Below are positions 6,468 to 15,328 of a DNA stretch of 64,000 bases, piece after piece. Within the stretch, counting starts at the first letter, position 1; each line of letters starts with the position of its first letter. The stretch is from Streptomyces ochraceiscleroticus (GTDB lineage Bacteria > Actinomycetota > Actinomycetes > Streptomycetales > Streptomycetaceae). Below the pieces are notes generated by a model. It was not told where the DNA came from, searched no databases, and saw nothing but the letters and a program-made list of their open reading frames with translations. Position numbers and translations under genes: made by a program. Location of the stretch: positions 62,001-126,000 of the forward strand of contig NZ_JOAX01000010.1 in NCBI RefSeq assembly GCF_000720485.1, written 5' to 3'.

Positions 6468-7985
6468 ATGCACACCGTTCGCCGCCGCCGGCTCATAGCC
6501 GGCCTGCTGGTCGCACCCCTGCTCTCGGGCCTGCTCTCCGGCTGTTTCGTCGCCAGGGACGGCTCGTCCTCGAACGGGTCGGCGGACGGTGCCCGGCTCA
6601 AGGTCGCCCTCGCCTTCCCGCCCTCCGAGAACTTCTCGCCGTACGGTGCCGACGCCACCCTGCTCAGCCGGCTCGGCGTCACCGAGGGCCTGACCAAGCT
6701 CGACGCCAACGGCGCCGCGTCCCCCGTGCTCGCCGCGTCCTGGAAGAAGGAGAGCGGCCGAAGCTGGCTGTTCACGCTGCGGGAGGCGGAGTTCCAGGAC
6801 GGTACGAGGGTCACGCCGGCCGCCGTCGCCAAGGCCCTCGGCCACGCCACCAAGGCCGAGCCCGTGACGGCCGCGCTGTCGGGCGTCACGCTCACCGCCG
6901 AGCCCGTGGGCAAGGACCAGGTCCGGATCACCACCGCCGACCCCGACCCCGCCCTTCCGCTGCGCCTCTCCAGCCCCGGGCTGGCCGTACTCTCCGCGAA
7001 GGCGTACGAGAAGGCGGGGAGCGGCGGCCGGGTCAGCCCCGTCGGCACCGCCACCGGGCCGTTCGAGCTCACGAAAACCACCGGGGCCACCGCGGCCACC
7101 CTCGACCGCTTCGACGACTACTGGGGCGGTCTGGCCCAGGCGTCCGGTATCGACGCGAAGTTCATCGCCGACGGGACCGCGCGGACGAACGCGCTGCGCA
7201 CCCATGACGTGGACATCGCCGAGGCGGTCCCCGTCTCCCAGGCCGCCTCCCTCGACAAGGGCAGCGGCCGCGAGACCCCCACGGCCCGGACGACGAGCCT
7301 TCAGCTCAACACCGAGTCCGGCGCCTTCAAGGACCCGGGGCTGCGCGCAGCGGCCCGTGAGGCGATCGACACCTCGGCGCTCGCCAAGGACGTGTACGAG
7401 GGCCATGCCGACCCCGGCGAGGGCATCTTCGGGCCCGCGCTGACCTGGGCGGAAGGCAAGCGCGGCAAGCCCGCCGGGCGGGCCGGGGCGAAGCGCCCCG
7501 ACGGTACGGCGATCACCATCGGCACGTACGACAACCGGCCCGAGCTGCCCGAGGTCGCCCAGGTGCTCAAGCAGCAGCTCCAGAAAGCCGGGTTCGCGGT
7601 GAAGCTGGAGGTCCGCGAGTCGTCGCGGATCGAAGGGGACGCGCTGGCCGGGAAGTTCGACGCGTTCGTCGGCGCCCGTAACACCATGCTCGACACCGGT
7701 GATCCGGTCTCCGTCCTCGCCAGCGACTACACCTGCGACGGCAGTTACAACCTCGCCCAGCTCTGCGACAAGAAGGTCGACGCGGCCGTGCGGAAGGCCG
7801 AGGAGGCGGCCGACACCGGGAAGCGCCAGGACGCGGCGATGGCCGCCGAGGCCGCGATCCTCGGCACGGACGCCGTCGTCCCGCTCGTCCACCAGCGGAT
7901 CATCACCGGCGTCGGCGGCTCCGTGGAGGGCGTGCTCCTCGACCCGTACGAGCGCACGCTGGTCGCCACCGGCACCCGGCGCTGA
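6468..7985 (+). CDS. Family-5 extracellular solute-binding lipoprotein (NikA/CntA/DppA type)
   Basis: This 505-residue lipoprotein has a basic N-terminus, a hydrophobic segment and the lipobox LLSGC (cysteine about residue 25), so it should be anchored outside the membrane. The mature part is a cluster C (SBP family 5) binding protein: ASWKKESGRSWLFTLREAEFQDGTRVTPAAV near the N-terminus and the family's C-terminal LCDKKVDAAVRKAEEA. Such proteins bind peptides, nickel or metallophore complexes. The ATG at 6468 was chosen because GAGGA stands just upstream and it gives a proper signal peptide. It is followed after 5 bases by a permease gene, and the Zur-like box suggests the ligand is a zinc or other metal complex. 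Confidence 0.85.
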   Translation: MHTVRRRRLIAGLLVAPLLSGLLSGCFVARDGSSSNGSADGARLKVALAFPPSENFSPYGADATLLSRLGVTEGLTKLDANGAASPVLAASWKKESGRSWLFTLREAEFQDGTRVTPAAVAKALGHATKAEPVTAALSGVTLTAEPVGKDQVRITTADPDPALPLRLSSPGLAVLSAKAYEKAGSGGRVSPVGTATGPFELTKTTGATAATLDRFDDYWGGLAQASGIDAKFIADGTARTNALRTHDVDIAEAVPVSQAASLDKGSGRETPTARTTSLQLNTESGAFKDPGLRAAAREAIDTSALAKDVYEGHADPGEGIFGPALTWAEGKRGKPAGRAGAKRPDGTAITIGTYDNRPELPEVAQVLKQQLQKAGFAVKLEVRESSRIEGDALAGKFDAFVGARNTMLDTGDPVSVLASDYTCDGSYNLAQLCDKKVDAAVRKAEEAADTGKRQDAAMAAEAAILGTDAVVPLVHQRIITGVGGSVEGVLLDPYERTLVATGTRR

Positions 7986-7990
7986 GCGGT

Positions 7991-9856
7991 ATGAGCAGGA
8001 TGAGGGGTCTTTGGCGACTCGCCCTCGCCGTCGCCCTCGTGTGCGGGATCGGGCTGCTGCCCTGGCTGTCGCGTACCGATCCGGCGCTGACCGTTCTCAA
8101 GGCGCGGGCGGCGGAGCGTACGCCCACTCCTGAGGTACTGGCGTCCGTCCGGGCCGACATCGGGCTCGACGCCGGGCCGTTGGCGCTGCTCGGCCGGTGG
8201 GCGGGCGGGCTGCTGCATGGGGACGCGGGGCGGTCGTGGATCTCCGGAGACGCGGTGCTGCCGTCGGTGGTGCACGCCCTGGGGTTCTCGCTGTCGCTGA
8301 TGGGCGCGGCGATCGTGGTGGCCGTCGGTACGGCCGCCGCGGTCTGCGCCCGCACGCTGCGGCTCGGCGCCCGCCGCCGGCTCGCCGGGCGACGGCCGGG
8401 CGGCAGCGGCGCGGCCGTGCTCGCCGCGCTGCCCGAGTTCCTGACCGCGTCGGTGCTCGCCACCGTGGTCGGCGTGCACCTCGGCTGGCTGCCGGCGCTC
8501 GGCTGGTACGGCCCGCAGTGGATGGTGCTGCCCGCGCTCTCGCTCGGCCTGCCCGCCGGGGCACTGCTCGGGCGGCTCCTCGACGATCTGCTGCCCGGCG
8601 CCTTCGCCGAACCGTGGGCGCGCGCCGCGGCCGCCCGCGGCATACCGGAGGGGCGCATCGCGCGGCAGGCGCTGCGCCGCTGCGTGCCGGGACTGCTGCC
8701 GAACCTCGGTCTGTTCCTCGTGGGCCTGACCGGGGGCGCGGTCGCCGTTGAGCAGGTGTTCGACATTCCCGGGCTCGGGCGGTCGACCCTGCAGGCCGCT
8801 GTGGCGCAGGACCTGCCCGTACTGCAGACCAGTACGCTCGCGCTCGTCCTGCTCGCCGCCGTGGCCGGCGGGCTGGTCCGCCTCGTGGCCCGGCTCGCGC
8901 TCGGGCCCGCCCTTCGGGACGGCGCCCTGCGGTCCCTGCACGGCGCGCGGGAGGTCCTGCACGGCCCGAAACGGCCCGGGTCCGGCCGGCTGCCCCTCCT
9001 GTACGGCGCGCTGCTCGTCTGCGTCGTCGGGTTCGGGCTGCCCCGTGACCCGCTCGCTCTGGATACCGCGGCGCGGCTGGAGGTTCCGTCGTGGGCGCAT
9101 CCGTTCGGTACGGACTCCCTGGGGCGGGACATGCTGGCCCGGGTCGCGCACGGCGCGCTCACGACCCTCGCGCTCGCCCTCGCGATCAGCGCCGCCGCCC
9201 TGGTCATCGGCGTACTGCTCGGCCTGCTGCCCCGGCTGTCCGGGCCGCTCGTCGACACGGTCAACGCCGTACCGCCCGTACTCGCCGGCCTCCTCGTCGC
9301 GGGCGTGGCGGGCAGCGGACCCGCGACGCCCGCGCTCGCCGTGGCCGCCGTCGCCTGGACCCCGCTGGCCGCCCACGCCGCCGCGCTGCTCCAACAGGAG
9401 CGCGCGACACTGCACTTGGCGGCGACGCAGAGCCTCGGCGCGAGCCGCTGGTACCTGCTCCGGCGCGAGCTGCTGCCTGCCGTCCTGCCGCCCGTCACCC
9501 GCCATGCGCTGCTGCGCCTCCCCGCCGTCGCGCTGTCCCTCGCCGCGCTCGGCTTCCTCGGGCTCGGCGCTCAGCCGCCGTCGCCCGAGTGGGGCCTGCT
9601 GCTCGCCGAGAACCAGCCGTACGCCGAGCGGGCTCCGTGGACGGTGCTCGCGCCGGCCGCCGTGCTCGCGCTGCTGGGCGCGCTGGCGGTGACCGTGACG
9701 GGCGGGGTGCGGATGCGGATGCCGCGGGTCCTGCGGCGTGCGCGGCGGGCGGAGGTGCCCGCGCCTGCGGCGGAGCCGGAGCCGGAGCCCGAGGTGCGGG
9801 AGGCCGTGACGGCCGGGGCAGCGGCCGGGACGGGTGCCGGGACGGTGGCCCGGTGA
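7991..9856 (+). CDS. Fused ABC permease (DppB-DppC-like in one chain)
   Basis: The 621-residue membrane protein joins two permease subunits. The first half (about 1-310) is DppB-like with the EAA-type loop AAARGIPEGRIARQALRR. The second half (about 340-590) begins with the DppC hallmark HPFGTDSLGRDMLARVAHGA and has a second EAA loop, AATQSLGASRWYLLRREL. The last 35 residues are a Pro/Glu/Ala-rich cytoplasmic tail. Normally these are two proteins of about 300 residues each, so this is a natural fusion. It works with the family-5 lipoprotein upstream. No ATPase gene follows, which is odd; one must be supplied from elsewhere or the system works differently. Its stop overlaps the start of the MFS gene (GTGA). 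Confidence 0.85.
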   Translation: MSRMRGLWRLALAVALVCGIGLLPWLSRTDPALTVLKARAAERTPTPEVLASVRADIGLDAGPLALLGRWAGGLLHGDAGRSWISGDAVLPSVVHALGFSLSLMGAAIVVAVGTAAAVCARTLRLGARRRLAGRRPGGSGAAVLAALPEFLTASVLATVVGVHLGWLPALGWYGPQWMVLPALSLGLPAGALLGRLLDDLLPGAFAEPWARAAAARGIPEGRIARQALRRCVPGLLPNLGLFLVGLTGGAVAVEQVFDIPGLGRSTLQAAVAQDLPVLQTSTLALVLLAAVAGGLVRLVARLALGPALRDGALRSLHGAREVLHGPKRPGSGRLPLLYGALLVCVVGFGLPRDPLALDTAARLEVPSWAHPFGTDSLGRDMLARVAHGALTTLALALAISAAALVIGVLLGLLPRLSGPLVDTVNAVPPVLAGLLVAGVAGSGPATPALAVAAVAWTPLAAHAAALLQQERATLHLAATQSLGASRWYLLRRELLPAVLPPVTRHALLRLPAVALSLAALGFLGLGAQPPSPEWGLLLAENQPYAERAPWTVLAPAAVLALLGALAVTVTGGVRMRMPRVLRRARRAEVPAPAAEPEPEPEVREAVTAGAAAGTGAGTVAR

Positions 9857-11106
9857 CGGGGACTGCCGCCGCGCGGCGTTCCCGACGGACTCGCCGCGAA
9901 CGGACCTGGCGGCACCTCTCCCCGCTGCTGCGGCTGCTGATCGCGACCCAGCTCGCCTTCAACATCGGCTTCTTCGCCGTCCTGCCCTTCCTGGCCGAGC
10001 ATCTGGGCACGGCCATCGGCATGGCGGGCTGGCTGGTCGGCCTGGTGCTCGGCCTGCGGACGTTCAGCCAGCAGGGGCTCTTCGTACTGGGCGGTGCCCT
10101 GACCGACCGGTACGGCGTACGCCCCGTCGTCCTCACCGGCTGCGTCCTGCGGATCGCCGGCTTCGCCTGGCTGGGGTACGCGCAGCAGCCCTGGGCGGTC
10201 ATCGGCGCTGTCCTGCTGATCGGATTCGCCGCCGCCCTCTTCTCGCCCGCCGTCGAGTCCGAGGTCGCCCGCCAGTCGGTGCTCTGGGAGGAGGCCGGGC
10301 ACGGCCCCCGTACCCGCGTCCTGGGCCTGCTCAGCGTGGCGGGCCAGGCCGGTGCGTTCCTCGGCCCGCTCCTGGGCGCCCTCCTGCTGGCCGTCGACTT
10401 CCGTACGGCGTGCCTGGCCGGGGCCGGGGTCTTCGTCCTCGTACTGGCCGGGCATCTGTGGCTGCTGCCGCAGCACATCCCGGGCCGGGAGCGGGTACGG
10501 GCGCCGGGAGCGGTGCGCGAGATGCTGCGCAACCGGCGTTTCCTCGCGGTGTGCGGCGCTTACGGGGCGTACCTCCTGGCGTACAACCAGCTCTACCTCG
10601 CCCTCCCCGCCGAAGTGGGGCGCGCCGCCGGCTCGCAGTCCCCGCTGGCCTGGCTCTTCGCCCTCTCCTCGCTGCTGGTCGTCGTCGCGCAGCTGCCGGT
10701 CACCCGCTGGGCCGCCGACCGGCTCGACCTCCGCCGCTCCATGGCGGCCGGGCTGCTCCTCATCTCCGCGGGGTTCGCCGTGGTGGCCGCAGCGCGCCCG
10801 GCCGCCTGGACCGGCACCGCCGGGCTGCTGCCCGCCGCGGCCTTCGTGGTCCTCCTCACGCTGGGCCAGATGCTGGTCACGCCGGCCGCCCGGGCCTGGG
10901 TCCCGGACCTGGCACCCACCGGCAGGCTCGGCCTCTACACGGGCGCGATGTCCTCGGTCTCCGGGCTGCTCGTCCTGGCCGGCAGCGCCGCGACCGGCTC
11001 GCTGCTCGACACCGGGCTGCCGGCCCCGGTCCCGTGGCTCGTCCTCGCGGCGGTACCGCTGGTGGCCGTCGCGCTGCTGCCCGGCCGCTCCCGGGCCGAG
11101 CCGTAA
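9853..11106 (+). CDS. MFS transporter, possible metallophore exporter
   Basis: A 417-residue major facilitator protein with about 12 membrane segments. The motif A loop is GGALTDRYGVRPVVLTG after segment 2, and a second-half counterpart is TRWAADRLDLRRSMAAG. It starts with GTG at 9853, overlapping the permease stop by 4 bases, so it is translationally coupled to an ABC importer. In opine-metallophore systems (Cnt of Staphylococcus, related systems in Pseudomonas) a family-5 ABC importer sits beside an MFS exporter of the metallophore; that analogy suggests export of a metal chelator. This is inference, since no biosynthetic gene is next to it. Simple drug efflux is the alternative. Confidence 0.8.
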   Translation: MTGTAAARRSRRTRRERTWRHLSPLLRLLIATQLAFNIGFFAVLPFLAEHLGTAIGMAGWLVGLVLGLRTFSQQGLFVLGGALTDRYGVRPVVLTGCVLRIAGFAWLGYAQQPWAVIGAVLLIGFAAALFSPAVESEVARQSVLWEEAGHGPRTRVLGLLSVAGQAGAFLGPLLGALLLAVDFRTACLAGAGVFVLVLAGHLWLLPQHIPGRERVRAPGAVREMLRNRRFLAVCGAYGAYLLAYNQLYLALPAEVGRAAGSQSPLAWLFALSSLLVVVAQLPVTRWAADRLDLRRSMAAGLLLISAGFAVVAAARPAAWTGTAGLLPAAAFVVLLTLGQMLVTPAARAWVPDLAPTGRLGLYTGAMSSVSGLLVLAGSAATGSLLDTGLPAPVPWLVLAAVPLVAVALLPGRSRAEP

Positions 11107-11171
11107 AGACTCCCACCGCTCCCGGTCCGGGCCGGTAGTGACCCCCACCGCTCCCGGACCGAGTCGTAAAG
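11085..11171 (+). repeat. Three degenerate 31-32 bp tandem copies spanning the MFS stop codon
   Basis: Copies begin at 11085, 11116 and 11148, each starting CCGCTCCCGG. The first contains the real stop of the MFS gene (GAGCCGTAAAG); the third has GAGTCGTAAAG. The middle copy is more diverged and carries TAGTGA. The array therefore repeats the last codons and the stop codon into the intergenic region. Confidence 0.7.
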
Positions 11172-11291
11172 CCGCGTACGTCACAAAGGCATCGGCAGCG
11201 CCGCCCCCTCCAGGTACTCTCGGCGCTGCCCGCGCGCCTGGTGGCCGCGGTCACTGAGTACCGCACGCGACTTTGAGCAGGGATGACAGGC

Positions 11292-12566
11292 ATGGATCTG
11301 ACGACTCTCACGCACACCGAACTGTCCGACCGGCTCGAAGGGCTCCGCAAGGAGCACGCCCGCCTCAAGGAGCGCGGGCTGCGCCTGGACCTGACCCGGG
11401 GCAAGCCGTCCGCCGAGCAGCTCGAGCTCTCGGAGCCGCTGCTGTCCCTGCCGGGCGGCGGCGACCACAGCGCGGAGGACGGCACCGACTGCCGCAACTA
11501 CGGCGGCCTCAAGGGCCTGGCCGAGCTGCGCGCGACCTTCGCCGGCCTGCTCCAGGTACCGGTGGAGCAGCTCGTCGCCCTGGGCAACTCCAGCCTCGAG
11601 CTGATGTACGAGTCGGTGGTGGACGCCGTCCTGTTCGGCCTGCCCGGGGCGCCCGGCCCCTGGCAGCGGGAGGGGCGGACGGCCATGCTCTGCCCCGTAC
11701 CCGGTTACGACCGGCACTTCGCGCTGTGCGAGAAGCTCGGCATCGACATGATTCCCGTGCCGATGACGGAGAGCGGCCCGGACATGGACGAGGTCGAGCG
11801 CCTCGTCGCCGACGAACGCGTCAAGGGCATCTGGTGCGTACCGAAGTACAGCAACCCCACGGGTGCGACCTACGCGCCGGAGACCGTGCGGCGGCTGGCC
11901 GCCATGGAGACCGCGGCGCCCGACTTCCGCGTCTTCTGGGACAACGCCTACGCCGTGCACCAGCTCCAGGGTGACCGCGAGCCGGTCGCCGACATCCTCG
12001 GCCTGTGCGCGGAGTACGGCAACGCCGACCGGGTGTTCGTCTTCGGCTCCACCTCGAAGATCACCGCGGCCGGCAGCGGCGTGGCCTTCTTCGGCTCCTC
12101 GCCCGCCAACGTCACCTGGCTGCTCGGCCACCTCTCCAAGCGGACGATCGGCCCGGACAAGATCAACCAGCTCCGGCACGCCCGCTTCCTGCCCGACGCC
12201 GAGGCCGTGCACGCCCACATGGAGCGCCACGCCGAGCTGCTGCGGCCCAAGTTCGAGCTGGTGGACGCCGTCCTGGAGAAGCGGCTCGGGGACACCGGCA
12301 TCGCGTCCTGGACCCGCCCGCAGGGCGGTTACTTCGTGAGCCTGGACGTCCTGGACGGCTGCGCTTCCCGTGTCGTGCAGCTCGCCAAGGACGCGGGCGT
12401 CGCGCTGACCCCCGCCGGAGCGACGTTCCCGTACGGGAAGGACCCGCGCGACCGCAACATCCGCATCGCGCCCAGCTACCCCCGCCTGGAAGAGCTGGGC
12501 GACGCGCTGGAGGGGCTGGCGCTCTGCGCCGAACTGGCGGCGGTCGAGAAGCTGCTGGCGGGCTGA
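11292..12566 (+). CDS. Class I aminotransferase, aspartate aminotransferase type Ic
   Basis: This is a PLP-dependent fold-type I aminotransferase of about 424 residues, resembling the mycobacterial Rv3722c-type aspartate aminotransferase. It would move nitrogen between aspartate and 2-oxoglutarate. Seen are the substrate-loop motif YGGLKGLAELR, the PLP-phosphate region GNSSLELMYESVVDA, VPKYSNPTGATYA with the conserved Asn, the active-site lysine in FGSTSKITAAGSG, and a C-terminal IRIAPSYPRLEEL with the carboxylate-binding Arg. Length is normal for the family. I prefer the ATG at 11292 because AGGG is 9 bases upstream; an ATG at 11283 would give three extra residues but sits directly on that site. 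It is separated from the MFS operon by a repeat-filled gap and probably has its own promoter. Confidence 0.85.
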   Translation: MDLTTLTHTELSDRLEGLRKEHARLKERGLRLDLTRGKPSAEQLELSEPLLSLPGGGDHSAEDGTDCRNYGGLKGLAELRATFAGLLQVPVEQLVALGNSSLELMYESVVDAVLFGLPGAPGPWQREGRTAMLCPVPGYDRHFALCEKLGIDMIPVPMTESGPDMDEVERLVADERVKGIWCVPKYSNPTGATYAPETVRRLAAMETAAPDFRVFWDNAYAVHQLQGDREPVADILGLCAEYGNADRVFVFGSTSKITAAGSGVAFFGSSPANVTWLLGHLSKRTIGPDKINQLRHARFLPDAEAVHAHMERHAELLRPKFELVDAVLEKRLGDTGIASWTRPQGGYFVSLDVLDGCASRVVQLAKDAGVALTPAGATFPYGKDPRDRNIRIAPSYPRLEELGDALEGLALCAELAAVEKLLAG

Positions 12567-12646
12567 GAGCCTGTGTCAGCGGCGTAGTCGCCGCGTCCCG
12601 GCACGTTCGGCCCCCGGGCGGCTCCTTCCGGCGTAGATTCCCGGGC

Positions 12647-13870
12647 ATGGCGACTTCTGAGGGGACGACGGCGGCTGCGGCGAGCGCAGGGGCGGCTGCG
12701 AGTACGGAGGCGGCCGCGAGCGGGAGTACGACGGGGCGCATCGAGGTGACCCGGGAACGTACCGAGGTGACCCGGGAGGACTACGAGCGGCGGATGGAGC
12801 GGGCCGGCCGGGCGGCCGCGGACGCCGGGCTGGCCGGCCTGATCGTCACGCCGGGCCCCGACCTGGTGTGGCTCACCGGCTACCGGCCGACCGCGGTCAC
12901 CGAGCGGCTGACCGCGCTGCTGATCGCGGTGGGCAGCAGGCCGCGCCTGCTGGTGCCCGTACTGGAGCGGGCGGACGCGCGGCAGGCCGCGGGTGCCGGC
13001 GCGACGGAGGTCCTCGGGTGGCGGGACGGCGAGGACCCGTACGCCGTGCTCGCGGAGCTGCTGGAACCGCAGCGGCGGTACGGCATCTCCGACTCGGCGT
13101 GGGCGATGCACCTCCTGGGGCTGCAGCGCACCCTGCCGGGCAGCGCGTACGCCTCGCTCACGGAGGCGCTGCCGATGCTGCGCGCCGTCAAGGACGCGTA
13201 CGAGGTGGAGCGGCTGGCGGCGGCGGGCGCTGCCGCTGACGCCACGTACGAGCAGATCCTCGAGGTGCCCTTCGGGGGCCGGCGGGAGTGCGACGTGGCG
13301 GCGGACCTCGCGCGACTGCTGGTCGAACACGGGCACAGCCAGGTGGACTTCACGGTGGTCGGCTCCGGACCCAACGGGGCCGACCCGCACCACGAGGCGG
13401 GCGACCGAGTCATCGAGAACGGCGACATGGTCGTACTGGACTTCGGAGGGCTGCTGGACGGCTACGGGTCCGACACCACGCGGACCGTCCACGTGGGGGA
13501 GCCGTCCTCCGAGGAGCGCAAGGTCCACGACATCGTGCGGGAGGCCCAGCAGGCGGCGTTCGAAGCGGTGCGGCCGGGGGCCGCCTGCCAGGACATCGAC
13601 CGGGTGGCGCGGAAGGTGATCAAGGCGGCGGGATACGGCGAGTACTTCATCCACCGGGTCGGACACGGCATCGGGGTGACGACGCACGAGCCGCCGTACA
13701 TGGTCGAGGGCGAACACCTGCCCCTCGTACCGGGGATGTGCTTCTCGATCGAACCCGGGATCTATCTGCCGGGGCGCTTCGGGGTGCGGATCGAGGACAT
13801 CGTGACGTGCACGGAGACGGGCGGACGGCGGCTGAACAACACGGCCCGGGAGATGGGGATCGTGAGCTAG
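12647..13870 (+). CDS. M24-family Xaa-Pro aminopeptidase-like metallopeptidase
   Basis: The 407-residue protein has a creatinase-like N-terminal domain (about 50-180) and a pita-bread M24 catalytic domain (about 185-407). The five metal ligands are visible: D in VVLDFGG, D in GSDTTRTVH, H in HRVGHGIG, E in SIEPGIY and E in RIEDIV. It should be a cytosolic, dinuclear-metal peptidase of the PepQ/PepP type cleaving before proline. The first 45 residues are unusual: a run of Ala, Ser, Gly and Thr, then RIEVTRERTEVTRED with a repeated EVTR. They may be a linker or a start chosen too far upstream; no strong internal start with a better ribosome site was found. It converges on the oxidoreductase gene, sharing the CTAG at their stops. 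Confidence 0.85.
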   Translation: MATSEGTTAAAASAGAAASTEAAASGSTTGRIEVTRERTEVTREDYERRMERAGRAAADAGLAGLIVTPGPDLVWLTGYRPTAVTERLTALLIAVGSRPRLLVPVLERADARQAAGAGATEVLGWRDGEDPYAVLAELLEPQRRYGISDSAWAMHLLGLQRTLPGSAYASLTEALPMLRAVKDAYEVERLAAAGAAADATYEQILEVPFGGRRECDVAADLARLLVEHGHSQVDFTVVGSGPNGADPHHEAGDRVIENGDMVVLDFGGLLDGYGSDTTRTVHVGEPSSEERKVHDIVREAQQAAFEAVRPGAACQDIDRVARKVIKAAGYGEYFIHRVGHGIGVTTHEPPYMVEGEHLPLVPGMCFSIEPGIYLPGRFGVRIEDIVTCTETGGRRLNNTAREMGIVS

Positions 13871-15070
13871 GAGGACAGCGAGGAGCGGCGGGCGGCGGAG
13901 AGGGCGAGGGTGGTCGCCTCGATGGCGCTGGTGAACGCCACTTCGCTCAGCACACCTGGTGCCGCGACCTGGTCGCCCGCCAGGTAGACGCCGTTGCCGC
14001 GGTCGATGGCGGGGCGGTCCCGCCAGGTGGTACCGGGCAGGTCCACAGCCCCCGTACGGCCGGTGGCGAGCGCGTCGCGGCGCCAGGTGACGCGCTCGCG
14101 CCACTCGGGGAAGCCCGCGTCCAGGAGGCGCTCGGCGCGCGCGATGCCGTCGGCGCGCGTCTCATGGGGAGCGATGCCGACCTGGCCCTGGAGGAGCTGC
14201 TCACCGGGCGGGGCGAGGGTGGGGTCCTGGGCGGTGAACCGTTCGATCCAGCCGGAGTGGTCGAGGTCGGAGACGATGAAGAGATCGGCGGGGCGGCGCC
14301 TGCCGGTCGTCGACCGGCGCTTCTTCGGGTACTCGCGCAGCGCCAGGTCGATCAGGGCCGTACGGGCGCTGCTCCAGGTCAGCGCGTCCTCGCCGAGCAG
14401 CGCGCGGGCGGAGTCGAGCCGGGTGGCGACGATGACGGGCCGGTCCTCGGGCAGCGCGTCGACCCGGGAGCCGGTCTCGATCCGTACGCCGAGGCCGCGG
14501 GCGTGGTCCGCCATCCGGGAGATGAGCGCGCCCCAACCCCCCCTTGATGTACCGGGCTTCCGGGTTGAGGCGCGTGGTGCGGTAGAGGATCCGGTGGGTG
14601 AACGCGGCCGAGAGCAGGCCGGGGTCGTGGTGGAAGGTGGCGACGCCGGTGTAGTACGCGGCGGCGCGCGCGGCCGGCTCCCCGACATGTGCGCTCGCCC
14701 AGCTCAAGAAGGACTGATCCACGGGGGCGTCCGTGCGGTTGCGGAGCCGGAGTAGGGCGAGGGGCGGTACGCGGCGCAGCTCGCCGTGGTGGTGGAAGCG
14801 GATCCGGGCGCCCTCGCGGAGGCTGAGCGGGGCGAGCGGCCCCAGGAGGCCGCGCTGCTTGAGCCAGGGGTAGTGCGGGCCTCGGTTGTAGAGGGCGTGC
14901 GGACCTTCGTTGGTGCGGTACGGCGCCTCGTCGGTACGGGCGCGGCCGCCGAGCGAACGGTGCGCCTCGTGGAGCGTGACGTCGGCACCGGCCTCGGCGG
15001 CGGAGATGGCCGCGGTGAGGCCGGCGAAGCCGCCTCCGACGACGGTGATGCGGCGGGGGTGGTGGGGCAT
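13867..15070 (-). pseudogene. FAD-dependent oxidoreductase (phytoene-desaturase-like), frameshifted
   Basis: The product begins with a Rossmann dinucleotide fold, ITVVGGGFAGLTAAISAAEAG, followed by the FAD-binding LHEAHRSLGGRARTD, as in NAD(P)/FAD amine-oxidase or phytoene-desaturase-like proteins. The frame then breaks after RYIKGG and continues one base over as WGALISRMADHARGLGVRIETGSRV, ending in the C-terminal FAD motif GVYLAGDQVAAPGVLSEVAFTSAIEA. The break falls in a run of seven C at 14537-14543 (G on the coding strand); six would restore one 400-residue protein. It is either a sequencing error or a recent mutation, since both halves are otherwise intact. The start at 15070 has GGAG upstream. 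The substrate is unknown. Confidence 0.8.
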
Positions 15071-15328
15071 GGCGGGTCTCCGTCCCGTGAGCTGCTGTGT
15101 CTGCCGGCCTTTGTCCCGTGGACGGGTGGGGGCGGGGGCGATGTGACATCCGGCGTGCGGTCCGCGTGCGCGGCTGGTCGCGCGGCTGCCGTACATGCGG
15201 TCATTTCCGCAGGTCAGCGCGATTGTCAGTGGTGGGGTGCACGATGGATCAGGACGGGGCGACGGGGACGAGAGCGGACCGATCGCGGGGTCGCGCGCGG
15301 ATCGAGTGCGGAGAAGGGCGGTGGTCGG

